From Pantanalinema sp. GBBB05 (GTDB taxonomy: Bacteria > Cyanobacteriota > Cyanobacteriia > Leptolyngbyales > Leptolyngbyaceae): DNA of 64,000 nt. Positions 49,504 to 57,333 of this stretch are shown here, in pieces. The stretch spans positions 1-64,000 of the forward strand of contig VRZD01000029.1 of NCBI GenBank assembly GCA_016743235.1, in the 5' to 3' direction. The position numbers and the translations under genes were made by a program. Numbering within the stretch: the first letter of the stretch is position 1; the number at the start of each line of letters is the position of its first letter. The notes under the pieces are model-generated. The model saw nothing but the letters and a program-made list of their open reading frames with translations. It had not been told where the DNA came from and did no database searches.

Positions 49504-49887
49504 CTACCCCAGCGGTGTCTGATTGCCGTTATTGCCGCCTACTACCCAGATGCCGGTATAAGTCGAGAGCGCTCGCTTTAGCTCCCTGACCGCCTTCTGA
49601 TACCTGAATGAGTAGCCGTCTTTGTCGATATTGGAGGGGTCTAAATCCAAGTCTTCATAGCGAGAGAGGATTACTCCGACCCGCGTTACACGGGTTTCGT
49701 CTGCGTCAATCTCAACGATCGCGGCATTTAACTGATTTCGCACCTGGTTTTCCACAAACATTGCCAATGCAGTTGTTTGAGCAGCCGGACCTAACGCAGT
49801 CCCCTTACCAGATGTATACACAACATTGCTGGTGTAGGGGACTTCGTAGAGTTCATGCAACAGGTGTTTTTGAGCATCAGTTAGCGG
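49504..49887 (-). CDS. Head-completion-like protein
   Basis: A 127-residue protein from the ATG at 49,887 (MPLTDAQKHLLHELYEVPYT ... RYQKAVRELKRALSTYTGIW). Helical with a Gln-rich tail. Position two genes after the coat gene suggests a head-to-tail connector, but no family is recognised. Confidence 0.55.
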   Translation of the reverse strand, partial: PLTDAQKHLLHELYEVPYTSNVVYTSGKGTALGPAAQTTALAMFVENQVRNQLNAAIVEIDADETRVTRVGVILSRYEDLDLDPSNIDKDGYSFRYQKAVRELKRALSTYTGIWVVGGNNGNQTPLG

Positions 49888-49892
49888 CATGG

Positions 49893-50234
49893 CTAAAACC
49901 CGATTTTGGACTCGATCGCGACCCAATCAACATCAGGAACCGCTTTAATCAAGTCCTCAACAGCCTGATATGGGCGTTGTTGCTGAATCTTTTTAGCGGT
50001 GGATGTGCCGACCAGAGGGAGTGCAGTTAGTTCCTTCAAGCTGGCAGTGTTCACATTGACGATTTCAGTCGCCGTTGATTCCGGAGGTGCGGAAGGGGTG
50101 ACAGGCTCGATTGCTTTCCCCTCCCTCCCTCCACTATGGGGTGGATTGCGACGATACCCCTGCCGAAGAAACCCCAACTCCTCGGCATCTGGGATAAGGC
50201 GCGGTTCCCCGGTTGGGGAGTAAAGAATTCCCAT
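49893..50234 (-). CDS. Helix-hairpin-helix protein in the capsid cluster
   Basis: A 113-residue protein. VNVNTASLKELTALPLVGTSTAKKIQQQRPYQAVEDLIK is a ComEA-type helix-hairpin-helix, a non-specific DNA-binding unit. Similar HhH tails occur on some phage head proteins (for example fused to coat-associated proteins). The N-terminal 45 residues are polar and Pro-rich. Confidence 0.7.
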   Translation of the reverse strand: MGILYSPTGEPRLIPDAEELGFLRQGYRRNPPHSGGREGKAIEPVTPSAPPESTATEIVNVNTASLKELTALPLVGTSTAKKIQQQRPYQAVEDLIKAVPDVDWVAIESKIGF

Positions 50235-50281
50235 GCGTGACCTCTTAATGGGATGGATGAATGGCTGCGGGACTGAACAGA

Positions 50282-51604
50282 CTACAGGGACAGCATGAAA
50301 CAGCCCATGCGGTAGTCCACAAACTTGGAACCACAGAGCAAGGTGTAGCGAGTGGTAGACCGTAGGCGGTTCACATCGTAAGAACCCTGCCAGATTTGCA
50401 GTAGCAACCCGCTCTGTTCATCCATTGCACCCACCATTTGAGCGCCAGAGTTCTCAGGGGGAGCCGCCATTTTGCGAGTGTCAAAGACCAAACCCTGTTT
50501 TTTGTAGGCAATGTTGACACTGGAAATCTTGGGAATGGAGAACTTGTCAGTCGAGGTGCTGAGGTCGGAGGCAGAAAGTTGTTGCCCATCTAGTGAGAAC
50601 GGAACCAAGGTCACTGTTTTGTTGGGTGCATCCACTCGGAGAACAACCCCAAACGCGGTAGCTGTTGCGTTATCTGCCCCCAATTTGGCAATTTGACCAA
50701 CGGCAACATTCTGCAAGCCAGTGCAGGTTAACACCAGGTCAAGCGCCCCTAGGACGGGCTGAGTGCCTGCATAGTCAGCCTTCGTAAATGCGGTGTTAGC
50801 GGTAATAGATGCGATCGCGAGACTTGCTTGAGCCGATGACGCGGTATCCAAATCTGCCACCGCTGCCTGGGAGCCATGACGACCGATGATGTTTGAACCA
50901 CCAACCATGAATCCCATGCGTTGGACGAACTGCCCGATCGGGAATCCCTGTTGCAGCAGGGCGGCTACTCCAGCATTGGCATATACAGCACCGGCATCAA
51001 CCGGGGTCATTTCACCCAAATAGTGAGCCTTGGCTCTAGTCGCCAAGATGGCGTACAGGTCACCAGGGGGAACGTCCTCCTCCTCCAATCCTGCGGCTGC
51101 GTTAATCAGTAAGTCTTGGTTAAAGGGCTGGAATGCAGTGTCCTTATGTGCGGCAACGATGCGGATCGGCATGTTGACACCATAGGACACATTGCCAGTG
51201 CTGGCGTGGGTCGGGGTTCGGAACTTGTTGTACAGCGCCAAATCGAATTTTTTGGTGATGCTGAACGCCATCTGAGGACCAACCTCAGAAATGTACTTCT
51301 CAATCTGGTAGTCAGAGCTGTAGACGGGAACGGCGTTGGTGAATAGGTTCTCTAATGACAAATCACCAACCAGGTAGCCAGGGTCAGTTGTGTTTGCCTC
51401 CGTGTTACCCCGTGGGTCATAGTCTTCTGCGTCAGTAATTTTGATCCGACGGAATTGCACCGTCGCACCTTTCTCGAATTCACCCTCTCTAAAGCCACCT
51501 AGCGCGGCTTTAGAGAAGATGCTCATCAGATTAAGCTGCATCAGCGCGTCTGCTGCCAGCGTTTTAGGGACGATTAAACCCTCTTGCCCGAAAGTAACTG
51601 CCAT
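50282..51604 (-). CDS. Major capsid protein, P22-like
   Basis: A 440-residue protein. FGQEGLIVPKTLAADALMQLNLMSIFSKAA, TVQFRRIKITDAEDYDPRG, and the C-terminal FDTRKMAAPPENSGAQMVGAMDEQSGLLLQIWQGSYDVNRLR follow the pattern of P22 gp5-type coat proteins. Size fits (430 in P22). The likely scaffold gene lies directly upstream. The start at 51,604 follows a conserved two-stem leader instead of a Shine-Dalgarno sequence. Confidence 0.8.
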   Translation of the reverse strand: MAVTFGQEGLIVPKTLAADALMQLNLMSIFSKAALGGFREGEFEKGATVQFRRIKITDAEDYDPRGNTEANTTDPGYLVGDLSLENLFTNAVPVYSSDYQIEKYISEVGPQMAFSITKKFDLALYNKFRTPTHASTGNVSYGVNMPIRIVAAHKDTAFQPFNQDLLINAAAGLEEEDVPPGDLYAILATRAKAHYLGEMTPVDAGAVYANAGVAALLQQGFPIGQFVQRMGFMVGGSNIIGRHGSQAAVADLDTASSAQASLAIASITANTAFTKADYAGTQPVLGALDLVLTCTGLQNVAVGQIAKLGADNATATAFGVVLRVDAPNKTVTLVPFSLDGQQLSASDLSTSTDKFSIPKISSVNIAYKKQGLVFDTRKMAAPPENSGAQMVGAMDEQSGLLLQIWQGSYDVNRLRSTTRYTLLCGSKFVDYRMGCFMLSL

Positions 51605-51605
51605 G

Positions 51606-51670
51606 GGGATGCTTGGTTGAAGCGTGTAGCATCCCAGCTAGGAGTGGGCAATCCTGATACTATTTTGCCC
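51606..51670 (-). promoter_or_regulatory. Conserved two-stem leader A (coat gene)
   Basis: On the minus strand GGGCA ... TGCCC (51,670-51,646) encloses AATAGT. Then GGGATGC ... GCATCCC (51,635-51,606) ends one base before the start codon. It shares the consensus GGGCA, about 2-3 bases, ATAGT, then GCCC and GGGATGC with four other leaders (53,165; 56,943; 58,805; 60,369). No Shine-Dalgarno lies between the second stem and ATG. Confidence 0.6.
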
Positions 51671-51691
51671 ATCAAAGCCAAAAACAACAAC

Positions 51692-51723
51692 AAAAAAGCC
51701 GTCCGGGGTGATTCAGACGGCTT
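51692..51723 (-). terminator. Rho-independent terminator after the scaffold gene
   Basis: On the minus strand AAGCCGTC pairs with GACGGCTT and is followed by TTTTTTG. It separates the scaffold transcript from the coat-gene leader. Confidence 0.8.
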
Positions 51724-51770
51724 GTGTTCTCGTTCGTCCAGAGAAACCTAGTTCAGCGATCGCGGCATTC

Positions 51771-51795
51771 AAATCCGTCAGCCTGACGTTTTTAC
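51771..51795 (+). repeat. Dispersed palindromic repeat
   Basis: Contains the stop codon of the scaffold-like gene; orientation opposite to that gene. Confidence 0.8.
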
Positions 51796-52571
51796 TTTGC
51801 CACTCCTGCCTTCTGTAGTTGAGTAACTTCTGCCAGATATCCCGATCGGTCTTTTTCCATTGCCACGCCAGGGTCAATTTTTGGCGATCCGTCACTATTG
51901 AAGTATTTCAGCCCGCCAGAATAGCCGCCTCCGCTTGCAGGAGTCGCGCCGGTTCCAGTCCCGCCACGGGCTAAATCGAAGTGACTGTAATCGGTGGCTA
52001 GTAGGTCATTAATCGCCGTTTCATTCAGTGGCAGCAAGGCATCCATGCCGTATTTATCCTTGCCTTTGATGAACATCTGTCCATCCTTTTCGACAGTTCT
52101 GCCATCGGTCTGCAAGGCGGTCAAAAAGTGCTTGCTATTGGTGACTCGCTTGGTGCCAGAGATGCCCTCGATCGCGGCATTCATCATCGAATCCCGAGCC
52201 GCTTTTGCCTCGGCTTCCTCTCGCTGCTTCTGCTCGGCTTCCTTCTCTGCCTTCAGCTGGTCAATCTGGCGTTTCAGTTGCTGATAGGCGCGATCGTTAG
52301 CCATGTTTCCCTCATCATCGTCATCATCAGAAGCAACAGTGTCAAACCCGAAATCAAATTCTCCCTCGTCATCGTCATCGTCGGAGCCGTCGGCATCTGG
52401 CATGGACTCAACCTCATCAATCAGGTCATCTATCCACGCCTCATAACCTTCTTGAGCTTGCTCTAAAACGTCCTCCATCTGAGGCTTTACGACGGTCTGG
52501 GTGTAGTCTTTCAGCTTGGCTTCCACTTTGGCATCTATGAGAGCTTCAAGGTCTTCTTTGGTGATTTCCAT
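51792..52571 (-). CDS. Head scaffolding-like protein
   Basis: A 259-residue, highly acidic and helical protein. It has an N-terminal helix pair, runs of Asp (about 62-88), a coiled coil (QQLKRQIDQLKAEKEAEQKQ) and a Gly-rich tail, the usual composition of phage scaffolds. It lies immediately upstream of the coat gene. Its stop codon lies in a copy of the dispersed repeat. Confidence 0.65.
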   Translation of the reverse strand: MEITKEDLEALIDAKVEAKLKDYTQTVVKPQMEDVLEQAQEGYEAWIDDLIDEVESMPDADGSDDDDDEGEFDFGFDTVASDDDDDEGNMANDRAYQQLKRQIDQLKAEKEAEQKQREEAEAKAARDSMMNAAIEGISGTKRVTNSKHFLTALQTDGRTVEKDGQMFIKGKDKYGMDALLPLNETAINDLLATDYSHFDLARGGTGTGATPASGGGYSGGLKYFNSDGSPKIDPGVAMEKDRSGYLAEVTQLQKAGVAK

Positions 52572-52593
52572 ATCAGTTATGAGGGTAGGGTGA

Positions 52594-53136
52594 TTAGCGG
52601 ACTGAAGTAGCCGAGGCGCGATCGCTGTCTCCAGCGAACTCAGCGAAAGCTGCCTGTAGAGATGAGGTCAAGGCTTGAGAGTTGATGGTTAGTCCAGGAT
52701 TGGACTCTTCAACCGCCTTTGTCACAAGCTTGGGCAGCTCATGGAATAGTCGGGAGGCAAACCCCGCGATCGCGCGGTTATTGTCTCGTTTGGCAGCAGT
52801 AACAGCGTGATTAATTGCATCGTGCAGGAGGGTATGAGCCTCCGATCGAGTAAGTGACGACATCGCATTGGCGGAAGAGGTTGGTACAGAAATAGTCGGG
52901 TTGAGGTGAATCCTGGACTTCACTTTAGGTGTAGCACTACAACCCTGATTCAACCACTCTGAATCAAACCTCAGGTGAGGCTGTGACTCATGAATTGACT
53001 TAACAATGAGTTTGGGTAACTCATGAAATAGGCGCGAAGCGAAGCCGGATAAAGCCCGATTATTTTCCTGTTTAGCTGCCTGAATCGCACATTCGATCGC
53101 ATCCTCGATCGGGGTTGCTGGGGCTTCCACAAACAT
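52594..53136 (-). CDS. Internally duplicated helical protein
   Basis: A 180-residue protein made of two copies of one unit, at about 10-62 and 104-155. Both contain A-xxAAK--NNRA--GFASRLFHELPKL. It lies first in the transcript that leads to scaffold and coat genes, after a series of terminators, and is preceded by conserved leader B. Role unknown; a minor head protein is likely. Confidence 0.65.
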   Translation of the reverse strand: MFVEAPATPIEDAIECAIQAAKQENNRALSGFASRLFHELPKLIVKSIHESQPHLRFDSEWLNQGCSATPKVKSRIHLNPTISVPTSSANAMSSLTRSEAHTLLHDAINHAVTAAKRDNNRAIAGFASRLFHELPKLVTKAVEESNPGLTINSQALTSSLQAAFAEFAGDSDRASATSVR

Positions 53137-53164
53137 CGCGTGTTCTAGTGGTTGGAGTTGAAGT

Positions 53165-53207
53165 GCATCCCAGCTAGGAGTGGGCAGTCCATAGCGCTAT
53201 TCTGCCC
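53165..53207 (-). promoter_or_regulatory. Conserved leader B
   Basis: On the minus strand GGGCA ... TGCCC (53,207-53,182) encloses AATAG. CACTCCTAGCTGGGATGC then follows, with 22 bases identical to leader A. The start codon of the duplicated helical protein lies 29 bases further on. The partner of the second stem is not conserved here. Confidence 0.55.
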
Positions 53208-53239
53208 TGTACTGACGAGAATTGCACACTTTTCAAAAC

Positions 53240-53272
53240 AAAAACCTCCATCAAGTGGTGGCTCAACGGAGG
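53240..53272 (-). terminator. Terminator 1 of 3
   Basis: On the minus strand CCTCC pairs with GGAGG around a long loop and is followed by TTTTTGTTTTG. Weakest of three tandem terminators between portal gene and leader B. Confidence 0.5.
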
Positions 53273-53311
53273 AAGCAAAATGAAAGCTTCAGTCAAGGCT
53301 ATTATAGCCAA

Positions 53312-53346
53312 CAAAAATTCCTGCCGAGTGTAGAGCCAGGCAGGAA
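53312..53346 (-). terminator. Terminator 2 of 3
   Basis: On the minus strand TTCCTGCC pairs with GGCAGGAA and is followed by TTTTTG. A TATAAT inside the small palindrome GGCTATAATAGCC lies just downstream (53,297-53,309) and could be a -10 element for the next transcript. Confidence 0.75.
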
Positions 53347-53404
53347 AACCATGTTAAAGGCATCACTCAAAATTAATTGAAGTGACATCTTAATTGTAAT
53401 CAAC

Positions 53405-53429
53405 AAAAAACCCGCTGGCTTAAGGCGGG
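53405..53429 (-). terminator. Terminator 3 of 3
   Basis: On the minus strand CCCGC pairs with GCGGG and is followed by TTTTTTG. It lies 374 bases after the portal stop. Confidence 0.7.
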
Positions 53430-53457
53430 CTTGAGATTGGCTGTGATGAAGCTGAAA

Positions 53458-53513
53458 CACTCCGGGGACAAATAGAAATTCGTATAAAACTTACCGCTAT
53501 TGTATCCGGAGTG
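53458..53513. repeat. 56-base imperfect inverted repeat
   Basis: CACTCCGG at the left pairs with CCGGAGTG at the right, with ACAAATAG/CTATTGT continuing the stem inward. It may be a structured RNA or a small non-autonomous element. No coding potential is visible in this 666-base gap (53,137-53,802). Confidence 0.5.
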
Positions 53514-53703
53514 AATTGGTTGTCAACGGGTTCCACCACTTAGTGTTCGCTTAGGGAATCCTTGTCGTTCAGTCGCGATCGCGGGTTCGACTATTGGATA
53601 GGTGACAGAAATCACGACAAACATCGAAAATCCTGCTACAAAAGAGATTATGGCTAGTTTCATGACGCACCTTTGGTTAGAGTTAAGGTGCGATCGCAAT
53701 CCA

Positions 53704-53737
53704 AATAGGCAGGGTAATTCACGTTACCTTGCCTATT
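53704..53737. terminator. Long hairpin after the portal gene
   Basis: AATAGGCAGGGTAA pairs with TTACCTTGCCTATT (one mismatch) around six bases. Plus-strand GTTATTTT follows on one side and minus-strand TTTGG on the other. Located 66-100 bases after the portal stop; likely terminator, or the 3' end of a small RNA. Confidence 0.6.
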
Positions 53738-53774
53738 GTTATTTTACGATTTCTTCACATTCACCGACATCGGT

Positions 53775-53799
53775 AAATCCGTCAGGCATGACGCTTTTG
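53775..53799 (+). repeat. Dispersed palindromic repeat
   Basis: Ends four bases from the portal stop; orientation opposite to the gene. Confidence 0.85.
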
Positions 53800-53802
53800 G
53801 CG

Positions 53803-55443
53803 CTACGCAATCCCCAATTCTGTTAGCAACTGGTCAGCGCTAGCTCCATCGCCCCCATCTTCACCAGTACCTGTTCCATCATCTGGTGGTGGCTCCATTG
53901 GAGGTGGTGCGCCCATGTCTGGCTCACCTGTTGCCATTGGCGCGGGGGGTGCTTCCTCCAGTTCCTTGAGTATTTTCTTGAGCGTGGCGGGTTCAAATTC
54001 CTTCTGTTTGGCAACCTCCCGCACAAAGGTCTTCTGCATTTCCTTGGTGAAGGTTTCAGAGGGGATTTTGGTCTGCCCGATCGCGGTGTACTCTTTCGAT
54101 TCCCCGGTCAGGTCGGACACATCAAAGTCATCTAATCCGTTGACCGTCCAATTGATTTCTTCGTTGTGGGCTATGGCTGCACAATCGAGAATTGACTTGG
54201 CAAACTCTTTGATGAAACCGCCATAGGTGGTCAGTAAAATCTCCTCCGGTTTCCGGGCTTGCCTGATAGCCTCACCGCTGGTACTGGTCACAGCATCAGC
54301 GGCACTGAGAGCGATTTGCTGGACGGTTTTATCGATGTCTTCCTCAATAGTGCGACGATATTCCATTGAGGTGCTAAAGGAACCTCCCGGTCGCTCTGTC
54401 CACCCGATCGCTTCGTTCCGAGAGGGGTCAAGGTGAATGAAGTAGCCGTCACCAAATTTGTTGTTACGACTGGTGAAGTCCTCAACATCCTCACTGGTAA
54501 TCGTCGGCATTGCATAATTATTTGCCACTAGCCCATATTCCAGTGATGCCGTCTGGTTGAAGTGCGACACTTGCGGGTCATGCAGTTGGTCAGCTAGATG
54601 CAAAGCAGAAGGCAGGGTCATGGTAATGATGGGAAATTTGAATTGCCCACGCAGGTTAAACAACTCCTTCCCGTCCAGTCCGTTGACGGTTTCAATTTGG
54701 GCATCCTTGTCCGCGATCGCATCAATATTAGCGCTCACCATGCCCTTGTCAAAGTCCGTCCCGCCCTTGTCCACATGCCGCACGGTGTAACGGCTGACCG
54801 TAACTTTGCCGTCCGACTGTCGCTGGTAGATGGTGAAATCGTGCAGTGCCACAGGGTCGCCATCCCAGGTGTCACGCTGCCAGGTAAACCGGTGCAACTT
54901 GGCAAACTTAAAGCCGTTCCTATCCGTTTCCCAGTCCCATAAATCGCATCTGGGCACCAACAACACGTAGGGTTCATCCTCTCGCTTCTGCCGTTGTTGG
55001 GCACGGGTGAGGGTGTCAGAGGCAACGGCAGTATCGACTTGCGCGATCGCTTTACCACTTCCCAAGCCTGCCAATATCGCTGCCTTCAGGAAGGCAATAA
55101 AGCTGCTTCTGCCGTCATCATCCTCAGCAGGAAGCAACGCCCCGCCGGGAAAGAAGGTGTCTACCCAGAACTTATCTTTGCTGCCCTCGAATGCCAATGG
55201 AGCGGCAAACAATTGGGACAGGAATCGACTGGCGATCGGACCCATTTTGTTGAAATATCGGGCTAGTTTTACCCGTTGGTCAACAATGGCTGCGGGTCGA
55301 TTGTCGGGATTGCACAGCAGTTTTTTCTTTAACTCTGGGGTGAGCTTAGAACCACCTTGCAGTAGGGCATCCAGAATTTGCCAGTGGTCAGCATTGGCTT
55401 TATGGGCAGGATGGCGGCGTTTGAGTTGGTCAAGGGTGGGCAT
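53803..55443 (-). CDS. Portal protein (DUF4055)
   Basis: A 546-residue protein. It resembles DUF4055 portal proteins: an alpha/beta N-terminal domain (HPAHKANADHWQILDALLQGG, RVKLARYFNKMGPIASRFLSQLF), a wing domain with the QVSHFNQTASLEYGL segment, and a helical C-terminus with a Pro/Gly/Asp-rich tail. Portals form the DNA channel at one capsid vertex. It starts two bases after the frameshifted effector-like gene. A dispersed repeat lies four bases after the stop. Confidence 0.8.
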   Translation of the reverse strand: MPTLDQLKRRHPAHKANADHWQILDALLQGGSKLTPELKKKLLCNPDNRPAAIVDQRVKLARYFNKMGPIASRFLSQLFAAPLAFEGSKDKFWVDTFFPGGALLPAEDDDGRSSFIAFLKAAILAGLGSGKAIAQVDTAVASDTLTRAQQRQKREDEPYVLLVPRCDLWDWETDRNGFKFAKLHRFTWQRDTWDGDPVALHDFTIYQRQSDGKVTVSRYTVRHVDKGGTDFDKGMVSANIDAIADKDAQIETVNGLDGKELFNLRGQFKFPIITMTLPSALHLADQLHDPQVSHFNQTASLEYGLVANNYAMPTITSEDVEDFTSRNNKFGDGYFIHLDPSRNEAIGWTERPGGSFSTSMEYRRTIEEDIDKTVQQIALSAADAVTSTSGEAIRQARKPEEILLTTYGGFIKEFAKSILDCAAIAHNEEINWTVNGLDDFDVSDLTGESKEYTAIGQTKIPSETFTKEMQKTFVREVAKQKEFEPATLKKILKELEEAPPAPMATGEPDMGAPPPMEPPPDDGTGTGEDGGDGASADQLLTELGIA

Positions 55444-55445
55444 AA

Positions 55446-56006
55446 CTAATCGATCGATACTCCTCTAACACGTTCCCCGTGACTCCTGCCCGCAACGTTA
55501 CCCCCATACAGGACAGAAAGGCGCTGTTTGACCTTCTTGTGGAACGGTGCGGATGTGTCCGTAGGGTCAATATGTAGCAGCGATCGCAGTTGACCGCCAA
55601 TTTTGAGCAGTTCGTCTTGACTCACTCCTAGTTGTCGCCTGTAGCTCACGTCCGATATTTTCCCTTGCTCAGTTGTGATTTTGATGAATTGGTGCAACCT
55701 GGGATTTTCGCTAGTTGCCTTTTCTAGTCGGGACCTGACCTCTTTAATCTCTCTTGGGGTTTTGGGTTCACTAGACCCCTTCTGCTTGCGGTACTCATCC
55801 TCAGCCTGCCTATCTACCTGCTGCAATGCCCCCTGTATCTCAGGGCGATCGCGCAATGGCTTGATTTCGGACATGGGGACATCTGCCCCCTTGCCAGTAG
55901 TCAGTCGGGTGGATAGTTCCCGCGCCTTGGCATCGTGTTCGGCAGCTTCTTTAGCGGTAGACTCCTTGGCTTCGTGAGCAGGCTTGCGCGCCTGCTCACT
56001 GGCTAC
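55446..56006 (-). CDS. Downstream part of a -1 frameshift product
   Basis: An open frame of 186 residues after the slip (VASEQARKPAHEAKESTAKE ... SHGERVRGVSID) with no convincing start of its own. Upstream the frame only continues as an out-of-frame shadow of the gene at 56,003-56,938. The A9 tract and hairpin at the junction would join it to that gene to give about 497 residues. The segment is basic and helical, with LGVSQDELLKIGGQLRSLL. An internal ATG exists (MSEIKPLRD) but lacks a ribosome site. Confidence 0.65.
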   Translation of the reverse strand, partial: VASEQARKPAHEAKESTAKEAAEHDAKARELSTRLTTGKGADVPMSEIKPLRDRPEIQGALQQVDRQAEDEYRKQKGSSEPKTPREIKEVRSRLEKATSENPRLHQFIKITTEQGKISDVSYRRQLGVSQDELLKIGGQLRSLLHIDPTDTSAPFHKKVKQRLSVLYGGNVAGRSHGERVRGVSID

Positions 56007-56015
56007 TTTTTTTTT
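55974..56015 (-). promoter_or_regulatory. -1 programmed ribosomal frameshift signal
   Basis: On the minus strand nine A residues (56,015-56,007) then G form the slippery heptamer A-AAA-AAG in the zero frame, one codon before the TAG stop. After a six-base spacer comes a perfect ten-base-pair stem, GTGAGCAGGC / GCCTGCTCAC, with a six-base loop (55,999-55,974). Heptamer identity and spacing are those of known bacterial -1 sites such as dnaX. Confidence 0.8.
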
Positions 56016-56938
56016 GAGCCAAAGTCCCGCGCAACTGCCATGCCCTTCTGGTGCTCTTGCCAGGATTTGCCGAATTTGCCTCGCTTCGCATCCGCTTTGC
56101 CATCTACCCCGATCGGGACGGCTCCTACCTGTCCATCCTTTGCCTGCATCTCTAGCCAATGCTCCTTGCCATCATGGAGAACACGAGTAGGCATGGTGGG
56201 TTTCTTGCCTGCTTTGGCACCCTCGATATGGGCAGCAATCATCTCTGTTTGGGCAGAGGACAGTTTAGTTTTCTCAGAAGCGGTCACATCCTTAACCGTC
56301 TTCATGCCCTTCTGATGGGCTTCCCACTGAGAGCCAAATTTAGCCCGTTTTGGATCAGCCGTCCCATCAGCCGAAATCGGGAGTGCCCCCATCTGCCCAT
56401 CTTTCGATTTCATCTCTAACCAATGCTCTTTCCCGTCATGGAGAACACGGGTCGGGGTAGTAGGCTTCTTGCCCGCTTTAGCTGCCTCCATGTGGCTGCT
56501 AATCATCGATTCCTGAGCGTCCGATAGCCCAGTTTTTGCCTGAGAGGGAGCCATGTTCCCCTTACCGCCGCCCTTCTTGGGTCGGTTCTCGGTTTTGCCC
56601 GCTTTGATATCGGCAGCCGCATTTTTAATTGCTTTGGCGGCAACAGTGCGCTTCTCATCCTGCGTCAGTTCCCGCCCTAACTGCTTCTGATGAGCATCCA
56701 GAGCGGATTTGATAGACCGCTTGATTCGGGATTTAGCCAATGCCTTCTTGCCACTGCTGCCATCCGCTGCCTGAGTGGCATGATAAGCCGCTGCCTTTCG
56801 CCGGGTAGCCATTGATTTATGGGCTTTGGCTTCCTCGGTCATGCCAAGTGCTCCGAGCAACTTGGCTTTGTTCATTTTGCCGTAGCCCTTGACCCGCTTG
56901 GCTTTCGCCTGTTGTCGAAGCTCTCTAACTGTTGCCAT
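56003..56938 (-). CDS. Modular capsid-region protein 3 (shared N-terminal domain, two internal repeats)
   Basis: A 311-residue zero-frame product. Residues 1-40 (ATVRELRQQAKAKRVKGYGK, MNKAKLLGALGM) form the SAP/Rho-N-like domain shared with the genes at 57,311 and 59,108. Lys/Ala-rich helices follow. Two near-identical 80-residue repeats (about 141-220 and 228-307) then occur, each with TRVLHDGKEHWLEM, KDGQ-GA-PI and KFG--W--HQKGM. The gene ends at an A9 tract with a frameshift signal that would add 186 residues. It is preceded by leader C and followed by the portal gene. Confidence 0.75.
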   Translation of the reverse strand: MATVRELRQQAKAKRVKGYGKMNKAKLLGALGMTEEAKAHKSMATRRKAAAYHATQAADGSSGKKALAKSRIKRSIKSALDAHQKQLGRELTQDEKRTVAAKAIKNAAADIKAGKTENRPKKGGGKGNMAPSQAKTGLSDAQESMISSHMEAAKAGKKPTTPTRVLHDGKEHWLEMKSKDGQMGALPISADGTADPKRAKFGSQWEAHQKGMKTVKDVTASEKTKLSSAQTEMIAAHIEGAKAGKKPTMPTRVLHDGKEHWLEMQAKDGQVGAVPIGVDGKADAKRGKFGKSWQEHQKGMAVARDFGSKKK

Positions 56939-56942
56939 GACA

Positions 56943-57005
56943 GGATGCTGTGTAGCGATCGAGCATCCCTGATTAGGCTAGGGCAGTCCTGCAACTATTG
57001 TGCCC
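56943..57005 (-). promoter_or_regulatory. Conserved two-stem leader C
   Basis: On the minus strand GGGCA ... TGCCC (57,005-56,981) encloses AATAGT. GGATGC ... GCATCC (56,968-56,943) then ends four bases before the ATG at 56,938. Same plan as leaders A, D and E. Confidence 0.6.
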
Positions 57006-57050
57006 TCATATCAGCGAGTCAGCAACGCATGTATTGATTGGTGAACAACC

Positions 57051-57075
57051 AAAAGCGTCAGGCATGACGGATTTA
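57051..57075 (-). repeat. Dispersed palindromic repeat
   Basis: Its final TTA is the stop codon (TAA) of the small acidic gene at 57,073-57,333. Confidence 0.85.
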
Positions 57076-57333
57076 CAAGTCTAAATTGAGGTCATTGGTT
57101 GGCTGGTCTAGACTCAGGTCATAACTAGGGTCAATCTCCTCAATTCCCAGGTCGGAATCGGTTAGCGGAACACCTGTTTCTAAAGATTTTTTCATTCCTG
57201 CAATTGCCTTCCGCATTAGGTCGGGACTGTTACCTACTTGCCAGCGATCGAAGGTGCTGCCAAACCTGAGTTTATAGTCCATTTCTACCAACTGAAAATC
57301 CGCAATAAGGCTACTTTCGTCGTTTGCTGGCAT
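57073..57333 (-). CDS. Small acidic protein after the metalloprotease-like gene
   Basis: An 86-residue, strongly acidic protein (MPANDESSLIADFQLVEMDY ... DQPTNDLNLDL) from the ATG at 57,333, with AGAGGA ten bases before it. It starts inside the end of the modular gene, overlapping it by 23 bases, so they are co-translated. An immunity protein, chaperone or cofactor for that product is inferred from position. Its stop codon lies in a dispersed-repeat copy. Confidence 0.6.
   Translation of the reverse strand: MPANDESSLIADFQLVEMDYKLRFGSTFDRWQVGNSPDLMRKAIAGMKKSLETGVPLTDSDLGIEEIDPSYDLSLDQPTNDLNLDL

Noticed and set aside
51713..51895. Open frame encoding a 60-residue basic peptide with KNVRLTDL
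   Set aside because: It overlaps the end of the scaffold-like gene in another frame, contains a terminator and a dispersed-repeat copy, and has no ribosome site.
53602..53826. Plus-strand open frame of 74 residues after the portal gene
   Set aside because: It runs through a long hairpin and a dispersed repeat into the portal stop, with no ribosome site and no family-like composition.
56016..56159. TTG start at 56,159 for the frame that follows the frameshift site
   Set aside because: The stretch is an out-of-frame shadow of the repeat domain of the upstream gene and has no ribosome site; frameshifting explains the frame better.
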